A stretch of DNA of 64,000 nucleotides from an uncultured Hyphomonas sp. (lineage in GTDB: Bacteria; Pseudomonadota; Alphaproteobacteria; Caulobacterales; Hyphomonadaceae): assembly GCF_963678875.1 (NCBI RefSeq), contig NZ_OY787456.1, positions 1,116,001 through 1,180,000 of the forward strand, in the 5' to 3' direction. The position numbers and the translations under genes are program-made. The notes under the pieces were generated by a model. That model saw nothing but the letters and a program-made list of their open reading frames with translations. It made no database searches and was not told the origin of the DNA. Positions 1 through 7,679 of the stretch are shown piece by piece (position 1 is the stretch's first letter; every line of letters starts with the position of its first letter).

Positions 1-252
1 GCCGAAGCCTATCCGGACCTGAAGGCCAATACGAACTTCATCCAGCTGCAGAACGAATTGTCCGCGATCGAGGACAAGCTGGCTGCGGCGCGCCGTTTCT
101 ACAACTCGGCCGTTCAGGACTACAACACGTCCCGCGAACAGTTCCCGGGCTCCATCATTGCCGGCATGTTCAACTTCGAAGGTCGCGACTTCTTCGATGT
201 CGGCGTCGAGGGCCGCGAGGCGCTGAGCACGCCGCCGGAAGTCAAGTTCTAG
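1..252 (+). CDS. lemA: LemA family protein, C-terminal part
   Basis: The frame is open from the first base of the window to the TAG at 250-252, giving the last 83 residues of a protein whose start lies outside. The segment has the heptad-rich helix and the signature NxxVxxYN-like stretch (YNSAVQDYNTSREQFP) followed by a phenylalanine-rich end typical of LemA proteins. LemA members are small membrane-anchored, mostly helical proteins with a short cytoplasmic or periplasmic tail; their role is not well defined. They often sit next to a TPM-domain (YgcG) gene, but the following gene here is a lipoprotein. The family call is firm; the function is not. Confidence 0.85.
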   Translation, partial: AEAYPDLKANTNFIQLQNELSAIEDKLAAARRFYNSAVQDYNTSREQFPGSIIAGMFNFEGRDFFDVGVEGREALSTPPEVKF

Positions 253-297
253 GCGAACGCCGGATGTGCTAGCCTGCCGGGGAAACGGGAGGTGACC

Positions 298-663
298 ATG
301 AAAAGATTTATCGGCGCGGCGGCAATCCTGATTGCCGCCGCCATTGTTTCCAGCTGTGCCTCCGGCGGCGGCAGCAGCGGCAGCTGGAGCGCCTCGGGCT
401 GGAACGGGCTTGCGCCGCAGAATGTCTATGGCGGCAATTACCAGTTCTATGCCGCGCCGGCGGAAGGCCAGGGCTTCAAGCTGAAATTCACGGTGAAGAC
501 CGACGGCAATTTCAACGTCGCCAGCGCCGGCCCGCCCGCCGAGGCAGACATAGAGGCCGCTGCCGAGGCCGCCGCGCCGGAAGGCTGCACGCTGGTCTCG
601 GTGGAACGCACGGCCGATGGCGGCGCAGTGGCGGACTATGATTGCGGGGAGGCATCCGAATGA
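298..663 (+). CDS. Small secreted lipoprotein, unknown function
   Basis: This 121-residue protein begins with a positively charged signal peptide and a lipobox ending at VSSC (Cys about residue 19), followed by a Gly/Ser-rich linker, so it is predicted to be a lipid-anchored envelope protein. The ATG at 298 is preferred over the GTG at 292 because the GTG lies inside the Shine-Dalgarno sequence GGGAGGT. The mature part has a short beta-rich stretch (GFKLKFTVKTDG) and an acidic C-terminus. No family was recognised. The stop codon overlaps the ATG of the next gene (ATGA at 660-663), so the two are likely translationally coupled. Confidence 0.7.
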   Translation: MKRFIGAAAILIAAAIVSSCASGGGSSGSWSASGWNGLAPQNVYGGNYQFYAAPAEGQGFKLKFTVKTDGNFNVASAGPPAEADIEAAAEAAAPEGCTLVSVERTADGGAVADYDCGEASE

Positions 664-1025
664 TCAGAAAGGTCTCGACTTACCTGATGTTTACCGGCCA
701 GGCGGCCGACGCACTCGCGCTCTACACGGACGTATTCCCGCAGAGTGAGTCCAGCGTGCGGGACGGTCCGGTCTACATGGCCGACTGGCGTTTGGCCGGG
801 CATGACGTGATGCTGGTCGACAGCCCGCCCGTGCACGATTTCACCTTTACGCCATCGACGTCCCTGTTCGTCGAGTTCGAGGAAGCCGCGGCACTGGACG
901 CCGCGTTCGCGAAGCTTTCAGACGGCGGATCGGTAATGATGCCACTCGACAATTACGGCTTCAGCCAACGCTTCGGATGGGTGGCAGACAGGTTTGGCGT
1001 CAGCTGGCAGCTGAACCTGCCCTGA
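660..1025 (+). CDS. PhnB-like VOC superfamily protein
   Basis: A 121-residue protein with a single beta-alpha-beta-beta-beta module repeated as in the PhnB or 3-demethylubiquinone methyltransferase-like branch of the vicinal oxygen chelate fold. The visible landmarks are an N-terminal YLMFTGQAADAL segment, a central strand LFVEFEE and the end motif WVADRFGVSWQLN, which is characteristic of the family. Members bind a metal or small hydrophobic ligand and many have no known substrate. The start at 660 is chosen because GGGGAGG at 645-652 precedes it and it overlaps the upstream stop. It probably forms a two-gene unit with the lipoprotein. Confidence 0.8.
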   Translation: MIRKVSTYLMFTGQAADALALYTDVFPQSESSVRDGPVYMADWRLAGHDVMLVDSPPVHDFTFTPSTSLFVEFEEAAALDAAFAKLSDGGSVMMPLDNYGFSQRFGWVADRFGVSWQLNLP

Positions 1026-1092
1026 CGCATGCACCCGCGACGCCCGTGAAGGCGCTTGGTGGAGGGGCCGGTTTTGGGGAGCAGGCCGCCCG

Positions 1093-1470
1093 TCAGGTTT
1101 CCGGTCGTGGCAGGTTCAAGGGGCAGGCTGGCGCGAGCACGCCGATGACCGGCGCGATGCTGGCACGATGGCATTCGTCAAACTGCGCAGCGTATGCAGG
1201 CATAAGGGCCCGCCCGTCGCAGGCGGCGGCGAGTCGGTCATTGAAATATGGGGATGGCTTCGGCCAGTCACGCTCGGCTTTCTGTCCCGGAATCCAGTCG
1301 ATGCTGACGAGATAGACGCGCAGGTTCGGTGTTAAGCTCCAATGATACTTCACGCCCCTTCCATAAGCGGCCCGTATCTGCGCGCGCAGCATCAGCACCT
1401 GGACCCAGATCAGGGGCCAGAGAAAGGCGAGCTGCGGCGGAAGCCAGGCAGGCGGGTGAAAGAGCGACAT
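1093..1470 (-). CDS. Conserved-looking hypothetical protein
   Basis: A 125-residue frame with an N-terminal hydrophobic, proline-rich segment (FHPPAWLPPQLAFLWPLIWVQ) that could be one membrane helix, then a basic stretch containing YGRGV and a strand-like VYLVSIDW. Third-position GC bias and the tryptophan-rich composition fit a real protein better than the overlapping frames. It is convergent with the VOC gene. No function can be assigned from the sequence, and no strong ribosome binding site precedes the ATG at 1470. Confidence 0.5.
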   Translation of the reverse strand: MSLFHPPAWLPPQLAFLWPLIWVQVLMLRAQIRAAYGRGVKYHWSLTPNLRVYLVSIDWIPGQKAERDWPKPSPYFNDRLAAACDGRALMPAYAAQFDECHRASIAPVIGVLAPACPLNLPRPET

Positions 1471-1569
1471 GTGCCGGACTATATGTCAGGACACGGAGGT
1501 GTCGGATGGATTTGTTTTGGGGTGCATGATTGCAGCAGGTTGGGGCGGCTGGGGTGGTGGATAACTTTC

Positions 1570-1617
1570 CACGCGCGTCATCCCCGGCCGCGCAGCGGTC
1601 TGGGGATGACGCGTGTG
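1570..1617. repeat. REP-like inverted repeat 1
   Basis: Two 16-base arms at 1570-1585 and 1602-1617 are reverse complements with one mismatch, around a GC-rich loop of 16 bases. The core GTCATCCCC / GGGGATGAC is the type of palindrome spread between genes in many alphaproteobacterial genomes. It lies in the 328-base gap between two minus-strand genes, which holds no gene. Only one copy is in this window, so its status as a dispersed family is an inference. Confidence 0.65.
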
Positions 1618-1639
1618 AGGGTGAAGTGAGCCTGCGCGC

Positions 1640-1708
1640 ATCCTTCGACTTCGCTCAGGATGAGCGCTCTGGAGAATTGGACTCATGCTGAGCCAAGTCG
1701 AAGCATGA
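1640..1708. repeat. REP-like inverted repeat 2
   Basis: An imperfect palindrome about 25 bases per arm: the left arm at 1640-1664 contains TTCGACTTCGCTCAGGATGA and the right arm at 1683-1708 contains the reverse complement with a few changes (TGAGCCAAGTCGAA). It follows the first palindrome by 22 bases. The sequence resembles intergenic repeats widespread in Alphaproteobacteria. It could form a stable hairpin in a transcript reading across the gap. Confidence 0.65.
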
Positions 1709-1798
1709 CTCCCGCAGCACGAAATCCGTCTACGCCATGATCATAAGTGACCAATCATGACTATACCGGACTATAGGCGACCATGCCGGACGACTTTA

Positions 1799-2215
1799 CT
1801 ACGCCGTCTCCCGCGGCCAGCGCAGTGCTGTCCAGATGACCGTCACGGTGACGAGGATCTCAAAGGCGACGACCAACTGATAGAACGGGCGAGAGCCGAT
1901 GAAGGTAAGAATTTCGATCAGCGTGTAGAGGATGCCGAACACGACATTGCTCCAGCGGCTGATCACCGGCGGGAGAAGGGACGACAGAGCAATCATCAGG
2001 GCCGGAATTGCCAGTGTCAGGGCGACGCCGATCAGGATGCCATCAGTTGCCGCCCCCAGCGGGCCGATCTGCCCCGCCGCCATGTCCTCGATGGTGCCGG
2101 GCAGGTACATGCTGAAATAGTCGTTATAGATATAAAGCGACATCAGCGCCGCCCAGAGCAGAGACAGCTTGACGGGGGTGGAAGGCCGGGAATCCTTCAG
2201 CGGCGGCTTGGGCAT
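1799..2215 (-). CDS. DUF6326 family membrane protein
   Basis: A 138-residue protein with four hydrophobic helices. The first contains LWAALMSLYIYNDYFS, followed by the loop PGTIEDMAAGQIGP, which is the signature I associate with DUF6326 proteins; further helices cover about residues 58-80, 88-105 and 112-130. It is an inner-membrane protein of unknown function. It stands alone between a gene-free gap and the aminotransferase gene, in the same direction as the latter. Confidence 0.75.
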   Translation of the reverse strand: MPKPPLKDSRPSTPVKLSLLWAALMSLYIYNDYFSMYLPGTIEDMAAGQIGPLGAATDGILIGVALTLAIPALMIALSSLLPPVISRWSNVVFGILYTLIEILTFIGSRPFYQLVVAFEILVTVTVIWTALRWPRETA

Positions 2216-2326
2216 GTCAAAAACAACCTTCTCGATTATCGATAAGACTGTTTTTTCCTAACACCGGCCTGTGAGGCTGTCAAAACGCAATTGCCCGGAC
2301 GCGCGGCCGTACCCGGAAGGGAGACG

Positions 2327-3463
2327 TCAGCGGGTTACCTGCGCTGCAAACCACGGGACCAGCCGTTCGATTGCTTCTTCGATCTGTGGCGTGGAAAGCG
2401 CGAAGGAGAAGCGCATGAAGTGTTTGCCGTCGACGGGGTCGAAATCGACGCCCGGTGCGGTGGCGACGCCGGTATCCTCCAGCAGCTTCAGGCAGAAGGC
2501 GAGGCTGTCGTCGGTGAAGCGTGAAACGTCCGCATAGATATAGAAGGCCCCATCCGGCGGGGCGATCTTTTCCAGGCCGAGTTTCGGCAGCGCCTCCAGC
2601 ATCAGTTCGCGGTTGCGCCGGTAAACTTCGACATGGCCTTCCAGTTCGTCGCGCTGGTCCATCGCGACGAGGCCTGCGTGCTGGGAGAGCGACGGCGCGG
2701 TGAGGAAGAGGTTGCCGATATAGGCGCCGGTGCGCCGCGCCATGTCCGGCGGGGAGACCAGCCAGCCGAGCCGCCAGGGCGCCATGGAGAAGTATTTCGA
2801 GAATGAGTTCACGATGTAGGCGTCCGGCGCAAATTCCAGCATGGAATGGATCTCCGGCCCGAAGGACAGGCCGTGATAGATCTCGTCGGAAATGATGCGG
2901 ATACCTTTTGCCTTGGCGACCTCGGCAATGGCGGCGAGTTCCGAGGCAGGGATGATCGTGCCGGTGGGGTTTGCCGGGCTGGCAATGATGACGCCCTGCG
3001 GGGCCGGGTCCAGCGCATCGAGCGCGGCGGCGGAGATCTGGTAGCGCGTGTCTTCCCCGCACGGGATCTCGATGCCTTCGAAGTTCAGGGCACGGACCGT
3101 GTTGCGGTAGGCGACATAGCCGGGGCGGGCAAAGGCGATCCGGTCACCCGGCGAGAAGGCCGTGGCGAGCGCCAGCACCAGCGCGGGCGAAGCGCCGTTC
3201 GTAATGGCGAGCCGGTCCGGCGTCATGTCCAGTCCGTACATGTCCTTGTAGTGCTGGCAGATGCGCGCCTTCAGGGGCTGGCTCTCCCAATAGCCCATCG
3301 GGTCTGAGTCGAGCACGTCATGGCTGCGCGCTATGGCCGCCTTCGGCGCAGGCGTGGAGGGCTGGCCGAATTCCATATGCAGGATGCGGCGGCCTTCTTC
3401 CTTCAGTTCGTGCGCGCGTTTGGAAATCGTGATCGCGCGGAACGGATCGATGTCTTGTCCCAT
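2327..3463 (-). CDS. Class I/II PLP-dependent aminotransferase
   Basis: A 378-residue fold-type I aminotransferase. The PLP lysine is K223 in SFSKYFSMAPWRLGW, the pyridine-ring aspartate is D193 in SDEIYHG, and the cofactor loop ANPTG is at 164-168; all key residues are present. Family members move an amino group between an amino acid and a 2-oxo acid in the cytoplasm. The gene is the last of a probable operon after dctP-dctQ-dctM, starting 21 bases after dctM. This suggests that it acts on the imported compound, or on the 2-oxo acid related to it. The exact substrate cannot be read from the sequence. Confidence 0.9.
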   Translation of the reverse strand: MGQDIDPFRAITISKRAHELKEEGRRILHMEFGQPSTPAPKAAIARSHDVLDSDPMGYWESQPLKARICQHYKDMYGLDMTPDRLAITNGASPALVLALATAFSPGDRIAFARPGYVAYRNTVRALNFEGIEIPCGEDTRYQISAAALDALDPAPQGVIIASPANPTGTIIPASELAAIAEVAKAKGIRIISDEIYHGLSFGPEIHSMLEFAPDAYIVNSFSKYFSMAPWRLGWLVSPPDMARRTGAYIGNLFLTAPSLSQHAGLVAMDQRDELEGHVEVYRRNRELMLEALPKLGLEKIAPPDGAFYIYADVSRFTDDSLAFCLKLLEDTGVATAPGVDFDPVDGKHFMRFSFALSTPQIEEAIERLVPWFAAQVTR

Positions 3464-3484
3464 GGGAGACCTGTATGTGAGGGG

Positions 3485-5068
3485 TTACTTGGCGACGAGC
3501 GAGGGGAGCCAGGTGGCAAGGCCCGGCACGGTGGCGACCAGCGCGATCAGGAACAGCTGGAGCATGATGAACGGCACCGCGCCGCGCCAGATCTGCATTG
3601 TGCTGACGTCCGGCGGCGCGGCGCCGCGCAGGTAGAACAGGGCGAAGCCGAAGGGCGGTGTCAGGAAGCTGGTTTGCAGGTTCAGCGCCATCAGGATGGC
3701 GAGCCAGACCGGATCGAAACCGAGCAGGATCAGCGGCGGGGCGACCAGCGGCACGACCACGAACACGATCTCGATAAAGTCGAGGAAGAAGCCCAGCACG
3801 AACATGACGATCATGGTCATCAGCAGGGCGCCCCAGCGCCCACCCGGCATGGCGTGCAGCACGTCCTTCACGATGTCATCGCCGCCGAAGCCCCGGAAGA
3901 CGAGGCTGAACAGCGAGGCGCCGATCAGGATGAGGAACACCATGCTGGTAATATGGGTCGCGCTCTTCAGGGCGGGCATCAACTGGCGCATGCGGCGCAG
4001 CACGAGCAGGCCAGCCCCGATGGCGGCGAAGAAGATCAGGCTGGCGACCAGCGTGACGATGATGCCGGTCAGGCTGGCGGCACTCATGTCTTCCACGCCG
4101 AGGCGAAGGTCCATCGTATTGCGGACAATGAGGACGAGGATCAGGCTGGCGAGGCCGGCCATGATGACAGGCGTCAGGCGGCTGCTGGTCTCACGCGACA
4201 GGCGCAGGCCTGCGAGGAGGATGGCGCCCGCCGCGCCGATGGCGGCGGCTTCTGTGGGCGGAGCGACGCCGCCGAGGATCGCGCCGAGCACGGCGAAGAT
4301 CAGCGCCAGCGGGGCGCCGAAGCCGAAGGCGACTTCCTTGAGGGTGAGCGGTGCGGTGCCGTCATCCACGGTCACGGCCGGGCAGCGCTTGGGCTGGGTG
4401 ACGGCATTGAAGGCGATCCAGGCGATGTAGAGCCCGACCAGCATCAGGCCCGGGATCAGCGCGCCGGCGAAGAGGTCACCCACCGAAACGACGAGCGACT
4501 TGCCGCCGCTGGAGAGGCTCGCCTGGCTGGCGGCGTTGGAGACGGCATCGGCCAGCAGGATCAGCACGATGGACGGCGGAATGATCTGGCCGAGTGTGCC
4601 GGAGGCCGCAATGGTGCCGGAGGCAAGGCGTGGGTCATAGCCCTGCTTCAGCATGGACGGCAGCGCGATCAGCGTCATGGTGATCACGGTCGCGCCGACA
4701 ATGCCGGTGGAGGCGGCCAGCAGCGCACCGACGAGCACAACGGCATAGCCAAGCCCGCCATTCAGCTTGCCCAGCATGCGGCTGGCGATGTGCAGCAGGT
4801 CTTCGGCCACGCGCGAGCGTTCGAGGATCACGCCCATCAGGACGAACAGCGGCACGGCGATCAGCGTCGTGTTCTGCATGATCGAGCCGCCCTGGATGCG
4901 GCTGGGCAGGGAGCGCAGCAGCGGTTCGGGGAAGACGCCGAGGCCGATGCCGATCAGGGCATAGATCAGGGCGACGCCGCCAAGCGTCAGCGCCACCGAA
5001 TAACCCATCAGCAGCGCACCGATGGCGCTGGCGAACATGAGCAGGGCGAGGATGATCTCAAGCTCCAT
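3485..5068 (-). CDS. dctM: TRAP transporter large permease (DctM type)
   Basis: A 527-residue inner-membrane protein with about 13 hydrophobic segments and the DctM signatures: the helix-loop VPLFVLMGVILERS near the start, STGIVGATVITMT, and the re-entrant loop GTLGQIIPPS, with a second copy LTPPFGFALFYLRG towards the end. It is the sodium-coupled translocation subunit of a tripartite ATP-independent periplasmic transporter. It is longer than the usual 425 residues, as in the mannitol/chloroaromatic-type subgroup, owing to inserted helices in the middle. It overlaps the end of dctQ by 11 bases. Confidence 0.93.
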   Translation of the reverse strand: MELEIILALLMFASAIGALLMGYSVALTLGGVALIYALIGIGLGVFPEPLLRSLPSRIQGGSIMQNTTLIAVPLFVLMGVILERSRVAEDLLHIASRMLGKLNGGLGYAVVLVGALLAASTGIVGATVITMTLIALPSMLKQGYDPRLASGTIAASGTLGQIIPPSIVLILLADAVSNAASQASLSSGGKSLVVSVGDLFAGALIPGLMLVGLYIAWIAFNAVTQPKRCPAVTVDDGTAPLTLKEVAFGFGAPLALIFAVLGAILGGVAPPTEAAAIGAAGAILLAGLRLSRETSSRLTPVIMAGLASLILVLIVRNTMDLRLGVEDMSAASLTGIIVTLVASLIFFAAIGAGLLVLRRMRQLMPALKSATHITSMVFLILIGASLFSLVFRGFGGDDIVKDVLHAMPGGRWGALLMTMIVMFVLGFFLDFIEIVFVVVPLVAPPLILLGFDPVWLAILMALNLQTSFLTPPFGFALFYLRGAAPPDVSTMQIWRGAVPFIMLQLFLIALVATVPGLATWLPSLVAK

Positions 5069-5726
5069 GAGCGCTCTCCGTCGTGGAGGTGGCCGGGGCT
5101 TCGTTCTCCAGCTTGCCCGTCAGGCGCAGCGCCGCCTTCAGCGCTTCCGACAGGCCCTGCGCCAGCATCAGCACGGCAAAGGCCGGGACCAGCGTCTTGA
5201 AGAGGTAGAGGAAAGGCAGGCCGTCGGACTCCGTGGAGCCTTCGAACAGCGACCAGGCACGGGCAAGGCCCTGCTCGCCGGTCGTCAGGATGCGGATACA
5301 GATCGGGAAGAGGAAGAAATAGATGCCCGCCATTTCGATCCAGTTGCGGCCATCGGCGCCGAAGCGCGGGCGCAGGATGTCGACGCGGACATGGCCGTCA
5401 TCGCGCAGCGTCGCGGCGGAGCCCAGCATGAACATCGCGGCGAAGGCGTAGATCACCAGCTCATTCAGCCAGGTGAAACTGATGCCATAAGTGTATCTCA
5501 GCACGACCACGGACAGCTGGAACAGGACCAGCAGGAGCGCGCCGGCGATTGCGCCGCCGAGGGCAACGCCGCTGATGGTATCGATGACGGCGCTGACGCG
5601 TTTCGAGAGGCCTTCGACCAGGTTCGGCAGGATGAGGGTGACGAGCGGCAACAGGAAAACGGGCAGGAGCGCGATGCCCACCCATTTCAGGATTGTGCCG
5701 AGATGAAGGAAAAAGGCCGGATCCAT
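5058..5726 (-). CDS. dctQ: TRAP transporter small permease (DctQ type)
   Basis: A 222-residue membrane protein with four or more helices and the DctQ landmarks RYTYGISFTWLNELVIYAFAAMFMLGSA and LRDDGHVRVDI, read as short family motifs at about residues 95-145. DctQ pairs with DctM to form the membrane part of a TRAP transporter. The N-terminal extension of about 75 residues with two extra helices is typical of the larger subgroup. It lies 14 bases after dctP and overlaps dctM, so the three are cotranscribed. Confidence 0.9.
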   Translation of the reverse strand: MDPAFFLHLGTILKWVGIALLPVFLLPLVTLILPNLVEGLSKRVSAVIDTISGVALGGAIAGALLLVLFQLSVVVLRYTYGISFTWLNELVIYAFAAMFMLGSAATLRDDGHVRVDILRPRFGADGRNWIEMAGIYFFLFPICIRILTTGEQGLARAWSLFEGSTESDGLPFLYLFKTLVPAFAVLMLAQGLSEALKAALRLTGKLENEAPATSTTESAHGA

Positions 5727-5740
5727 GCTGGGGCGACCGG

Positions 5741-6850
5741 CTATTTGTTGCTGTCGCGGGCGGCGTAGTAGGCGCCGTCCGAAATGGTGGACCAGCCGCG
5801 CATCAGCTTCAGCGAGCGCTCGAAGCTGTCATAGATGCGCTTCTCGATCCCGTCCTTGCCGGAGTCTGCCCGCACGTCCCAGGCCGCTTCAGCCATGGCG
5901 GAGACGACTTCCGGCGGGAAGCTGCGCAGTTGCACGTCATGCTCGCGCAGCAAGAGGTCGAGGTGGACGGCGTTCTGATAGGTGAACTCGCCGACCGAGG
6001 TGTGGTTCACGCTTTCGCAGGCCGCTTTGACGATGGCCTGTTCGCCGGGGGAGAAACTGTCCCAGACACGGCGGTTGATGCCGCAGGCGAGGCTGGAGCC
6101 CGGCTCGTGGAAGCCGGGGCCGTAATAGTAGGGCGCCTCCCGGTGGAAGCCGAGATAATAGTCGTTCCACGGGCCGACCCATTCGGTCGCGTCGATCGCG
6201 CCGGTCTGCAGCGACTGGTAGATCTCGCCGCCCGGAATGGCGATGGACGAGCCGCCGAGCGCACGCAGCACGTCGCCGCCCTGTCCCGGAATGCGCATCT
6301 TCAGGCCGACAAGGTCGTCGAGGCTGTTGATCTCCTTGCGGAACCAGCCGCCCATCTGGTGGCCGGAGTTCGCCGCCTGGAATGATTTCACGCCGAACTG
6401 GCCGGAAAGCTCGTCCCAGAGTTCCTGTCCGCCGCCGAAATCGATCCAGCCCATGATCTCCTGCGCCGTCATGCCGAACGGCACGGCGGTGAAGAACGGG
6501 TAGGCGGAGGATTTGGCCGTCCAGTAGTATTCGGCGCCGTGATACATGTCGGCCGAACCGTTCGCGACCGCGTCGAAACATTCGAAGGCCGGGACGAGTT
6601 CGCCGGCGGCAAAGACCTTCACCTCGATCACGCCGTCTGTTTCGGCCATGATGCGGCGGGCGACGCGCTCTGCGGCTTCGCCAAGGCCCGGCAGGCCCTT
6701 CGGCCAGGTGGTGACCATGTTCAGCTTGCGCCGGTTGCGGCTGATCGCCGGGGTGCCGGCGAGCGGCGTGGTGCTGGGGTTGGCAAAGGCGGCTGCTGCG
6801 CCGCCAAGGCCGAGCACGCCCGCGCCAACGAGATTACGTCTGTTGATCAT
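5741..6850 (-). CDS. dctP: TRAP transporter substrate-binding protein (TakP-like)
   Basis: A 369-residue periplasmic binding protein with a signal sequence starting MINRRNLVG, whose twin arginines hint at Tat export. The binding core has N161 in AANSG, R186 in KMRIPG and E223-W224 in TEWVGPWND. These match in order and spacing the ligand-contacting Asn, Arg and Glu-Trp of the alpha-keto-acid binding protein TakP as I recall it. The likely ligand is therefore a small 2-oxo or 2-hydroxy carboxylate, often calcium or sodium bound; this is an inference. First gene of the dctPQM-aminotransferase unit. Confidence 0.9.
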   Translation of the reverse strand: MINRRNLVGAGVLGLGGAAAAFANPSTTPLAGTPAISRNRRKLNMVTTWPKGLPGLGEAAERVARRIMAETDGVIEVKVFAAGELVPAFECFDAVANGSADMYHGAEYYWTAKSSAYPFFTAVPFGMTAQEIMGWIDFGGGQELWDELSGQFGVKSFQAANSGHQMGGWFRKEINSLDDLVGLKMRIPGQGGDVLRALGGSSIAIPGGEIYQSLQTGAIDATEWVGPWNDYYLGFHREAPYYYGPGFHEPGSSLACGINRRVWDSFSPGEQAIVKAACESVNHTSVGEFTYQNAVHLDLLLREHDVQLRSFPPEVVSAMAEAAWDVRADSGKDGIEKRIYDSFERSLKLMRGWSTISDGAYYAARDSNK

Positions 6851-6904
6851 GCGTTTCCTTCCCCATTACCCGTCAGGGCGCCCGGACCCGGTCTCTTCAC
6901 GGAC

Positions 6905-7663
6905 CTATTCGTCGTCGCGGAGCAGCCTCCATCGGTCTCCGTCGAGCACTTCGAGCGGTTTGTAACGGCGCTTGTAATCCATTTTCGGGCTGCCCTTGAC
7001 CCAATAGCCCAGATAGACGTGCGGCAGGCCGAGGTCCTGCGCATGCCGGATATGGTCGAGGATCATGAAGTGGCCGAGCCCGCGGCCGTCCAGATCCGGG
7101 TCGAAGAAGGTGTAGACCATCGAGAAGCCGTCATGCAGCACATCAGTGATCGAACAGGCGACCAACGGGGCGTCTTCCTCCGGCCCGTCGCGGTATTCGA
7201 AGATCAGGCTTTTCACCGGGCTTTCGCCGACCATGGCCGCATAGTCGCGATAGGACATGTCCGACATGCCGCCGCCGTCGTGGCGGGTTTTCAGATAGGC
7301 CTTCAGCAGGTTGTACTGCTCGCGCGTTGGCTCGGCCTCGACCTGGCGGCGGATGAGGTCCCCATTGCGCTGCATGGCGCGCCGGTCATTGCGGGACGGA
7401 ATGAAATCCCGCGTCGGCACCCGCACGCTGCGGCACGCATTGCAGCGCGGGCAGGCCGGCCGGTAGGCGATGGTCTGGCTGCGCCGGAAGCCGGACTGGC
7501 TGAGCAGGTTGTGGACCAGATCTGATTCGGTGATCGAGAGATTCGTGAACGCCTTGCGTTCTTTCCGGCCCGGAAGATACGGACAAGGGCTCGGATTCGT
7601 TACGTAAAAACGCAACGAACGCTCCAGACCGGGGGGCAGGATCTTCGAGTCCGTAAATTTCAT
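6905..7663 (-). CDS. bpt: Aspartate/glutamate leucyltransferase (Bpt)
   Basis: A 252-residue member of the ATE1-like bacterial protein transferases, which attach leucine from Leu-tRNA to N-terminal Asp or Glu of proteins and so mark them for ClpAP degradation (N-end rule). Visible landmarks are the cysteine cluster CPRCNACRSVRVP near residues 70-85, the GNAT-like core with VYTFFDPDLDGRGLGH, and the C-terminal YWVKGSPKMDYKRRY motif. Length and motifs are complete. The gene follows the SLC13 transporter gene by 16 bases. Confidence 0.93.
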   Translation of the reverse strand: MKFTDSKILPPGLERSLRFYVTNPSPCPYLPGRKERKAFTNLSITESDLVHNLLSQSGFRRSQTIAYRPACPRCNACRSVRVPTRDFIPSRNDRRAMQRNGDLIRRQVEAEPTREQYNLLKAYLKTRHDGGGMSDMSYRDYAAMVGESPVKSLIFEYRDGPEEDAPLVACSITDVLHDGFSMVYTFFDPDLDGRGLGHFMILDHIRHAQDLGLPHVYLGYWVKGSPKMDYKRRYKPLEVLDGDRWRLLRDDE

Positions 7664-7679
7664 GCCTCAGACACTACAC

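Noticed and set aside
2280..3062. A 260-codon Arg/Pro-rich frame on the minus strand
   Set aside because: It overlaps the aminotransferase in another frame; the aminotransferase has intact catalytic residues throughout.
3320..5200. A 626-codon open frame on the plus strand
   Set aside because: It lies opposite dctM and has an Asp/Gln/His-rich composition typical of antisense frames in GC-rich DNA.
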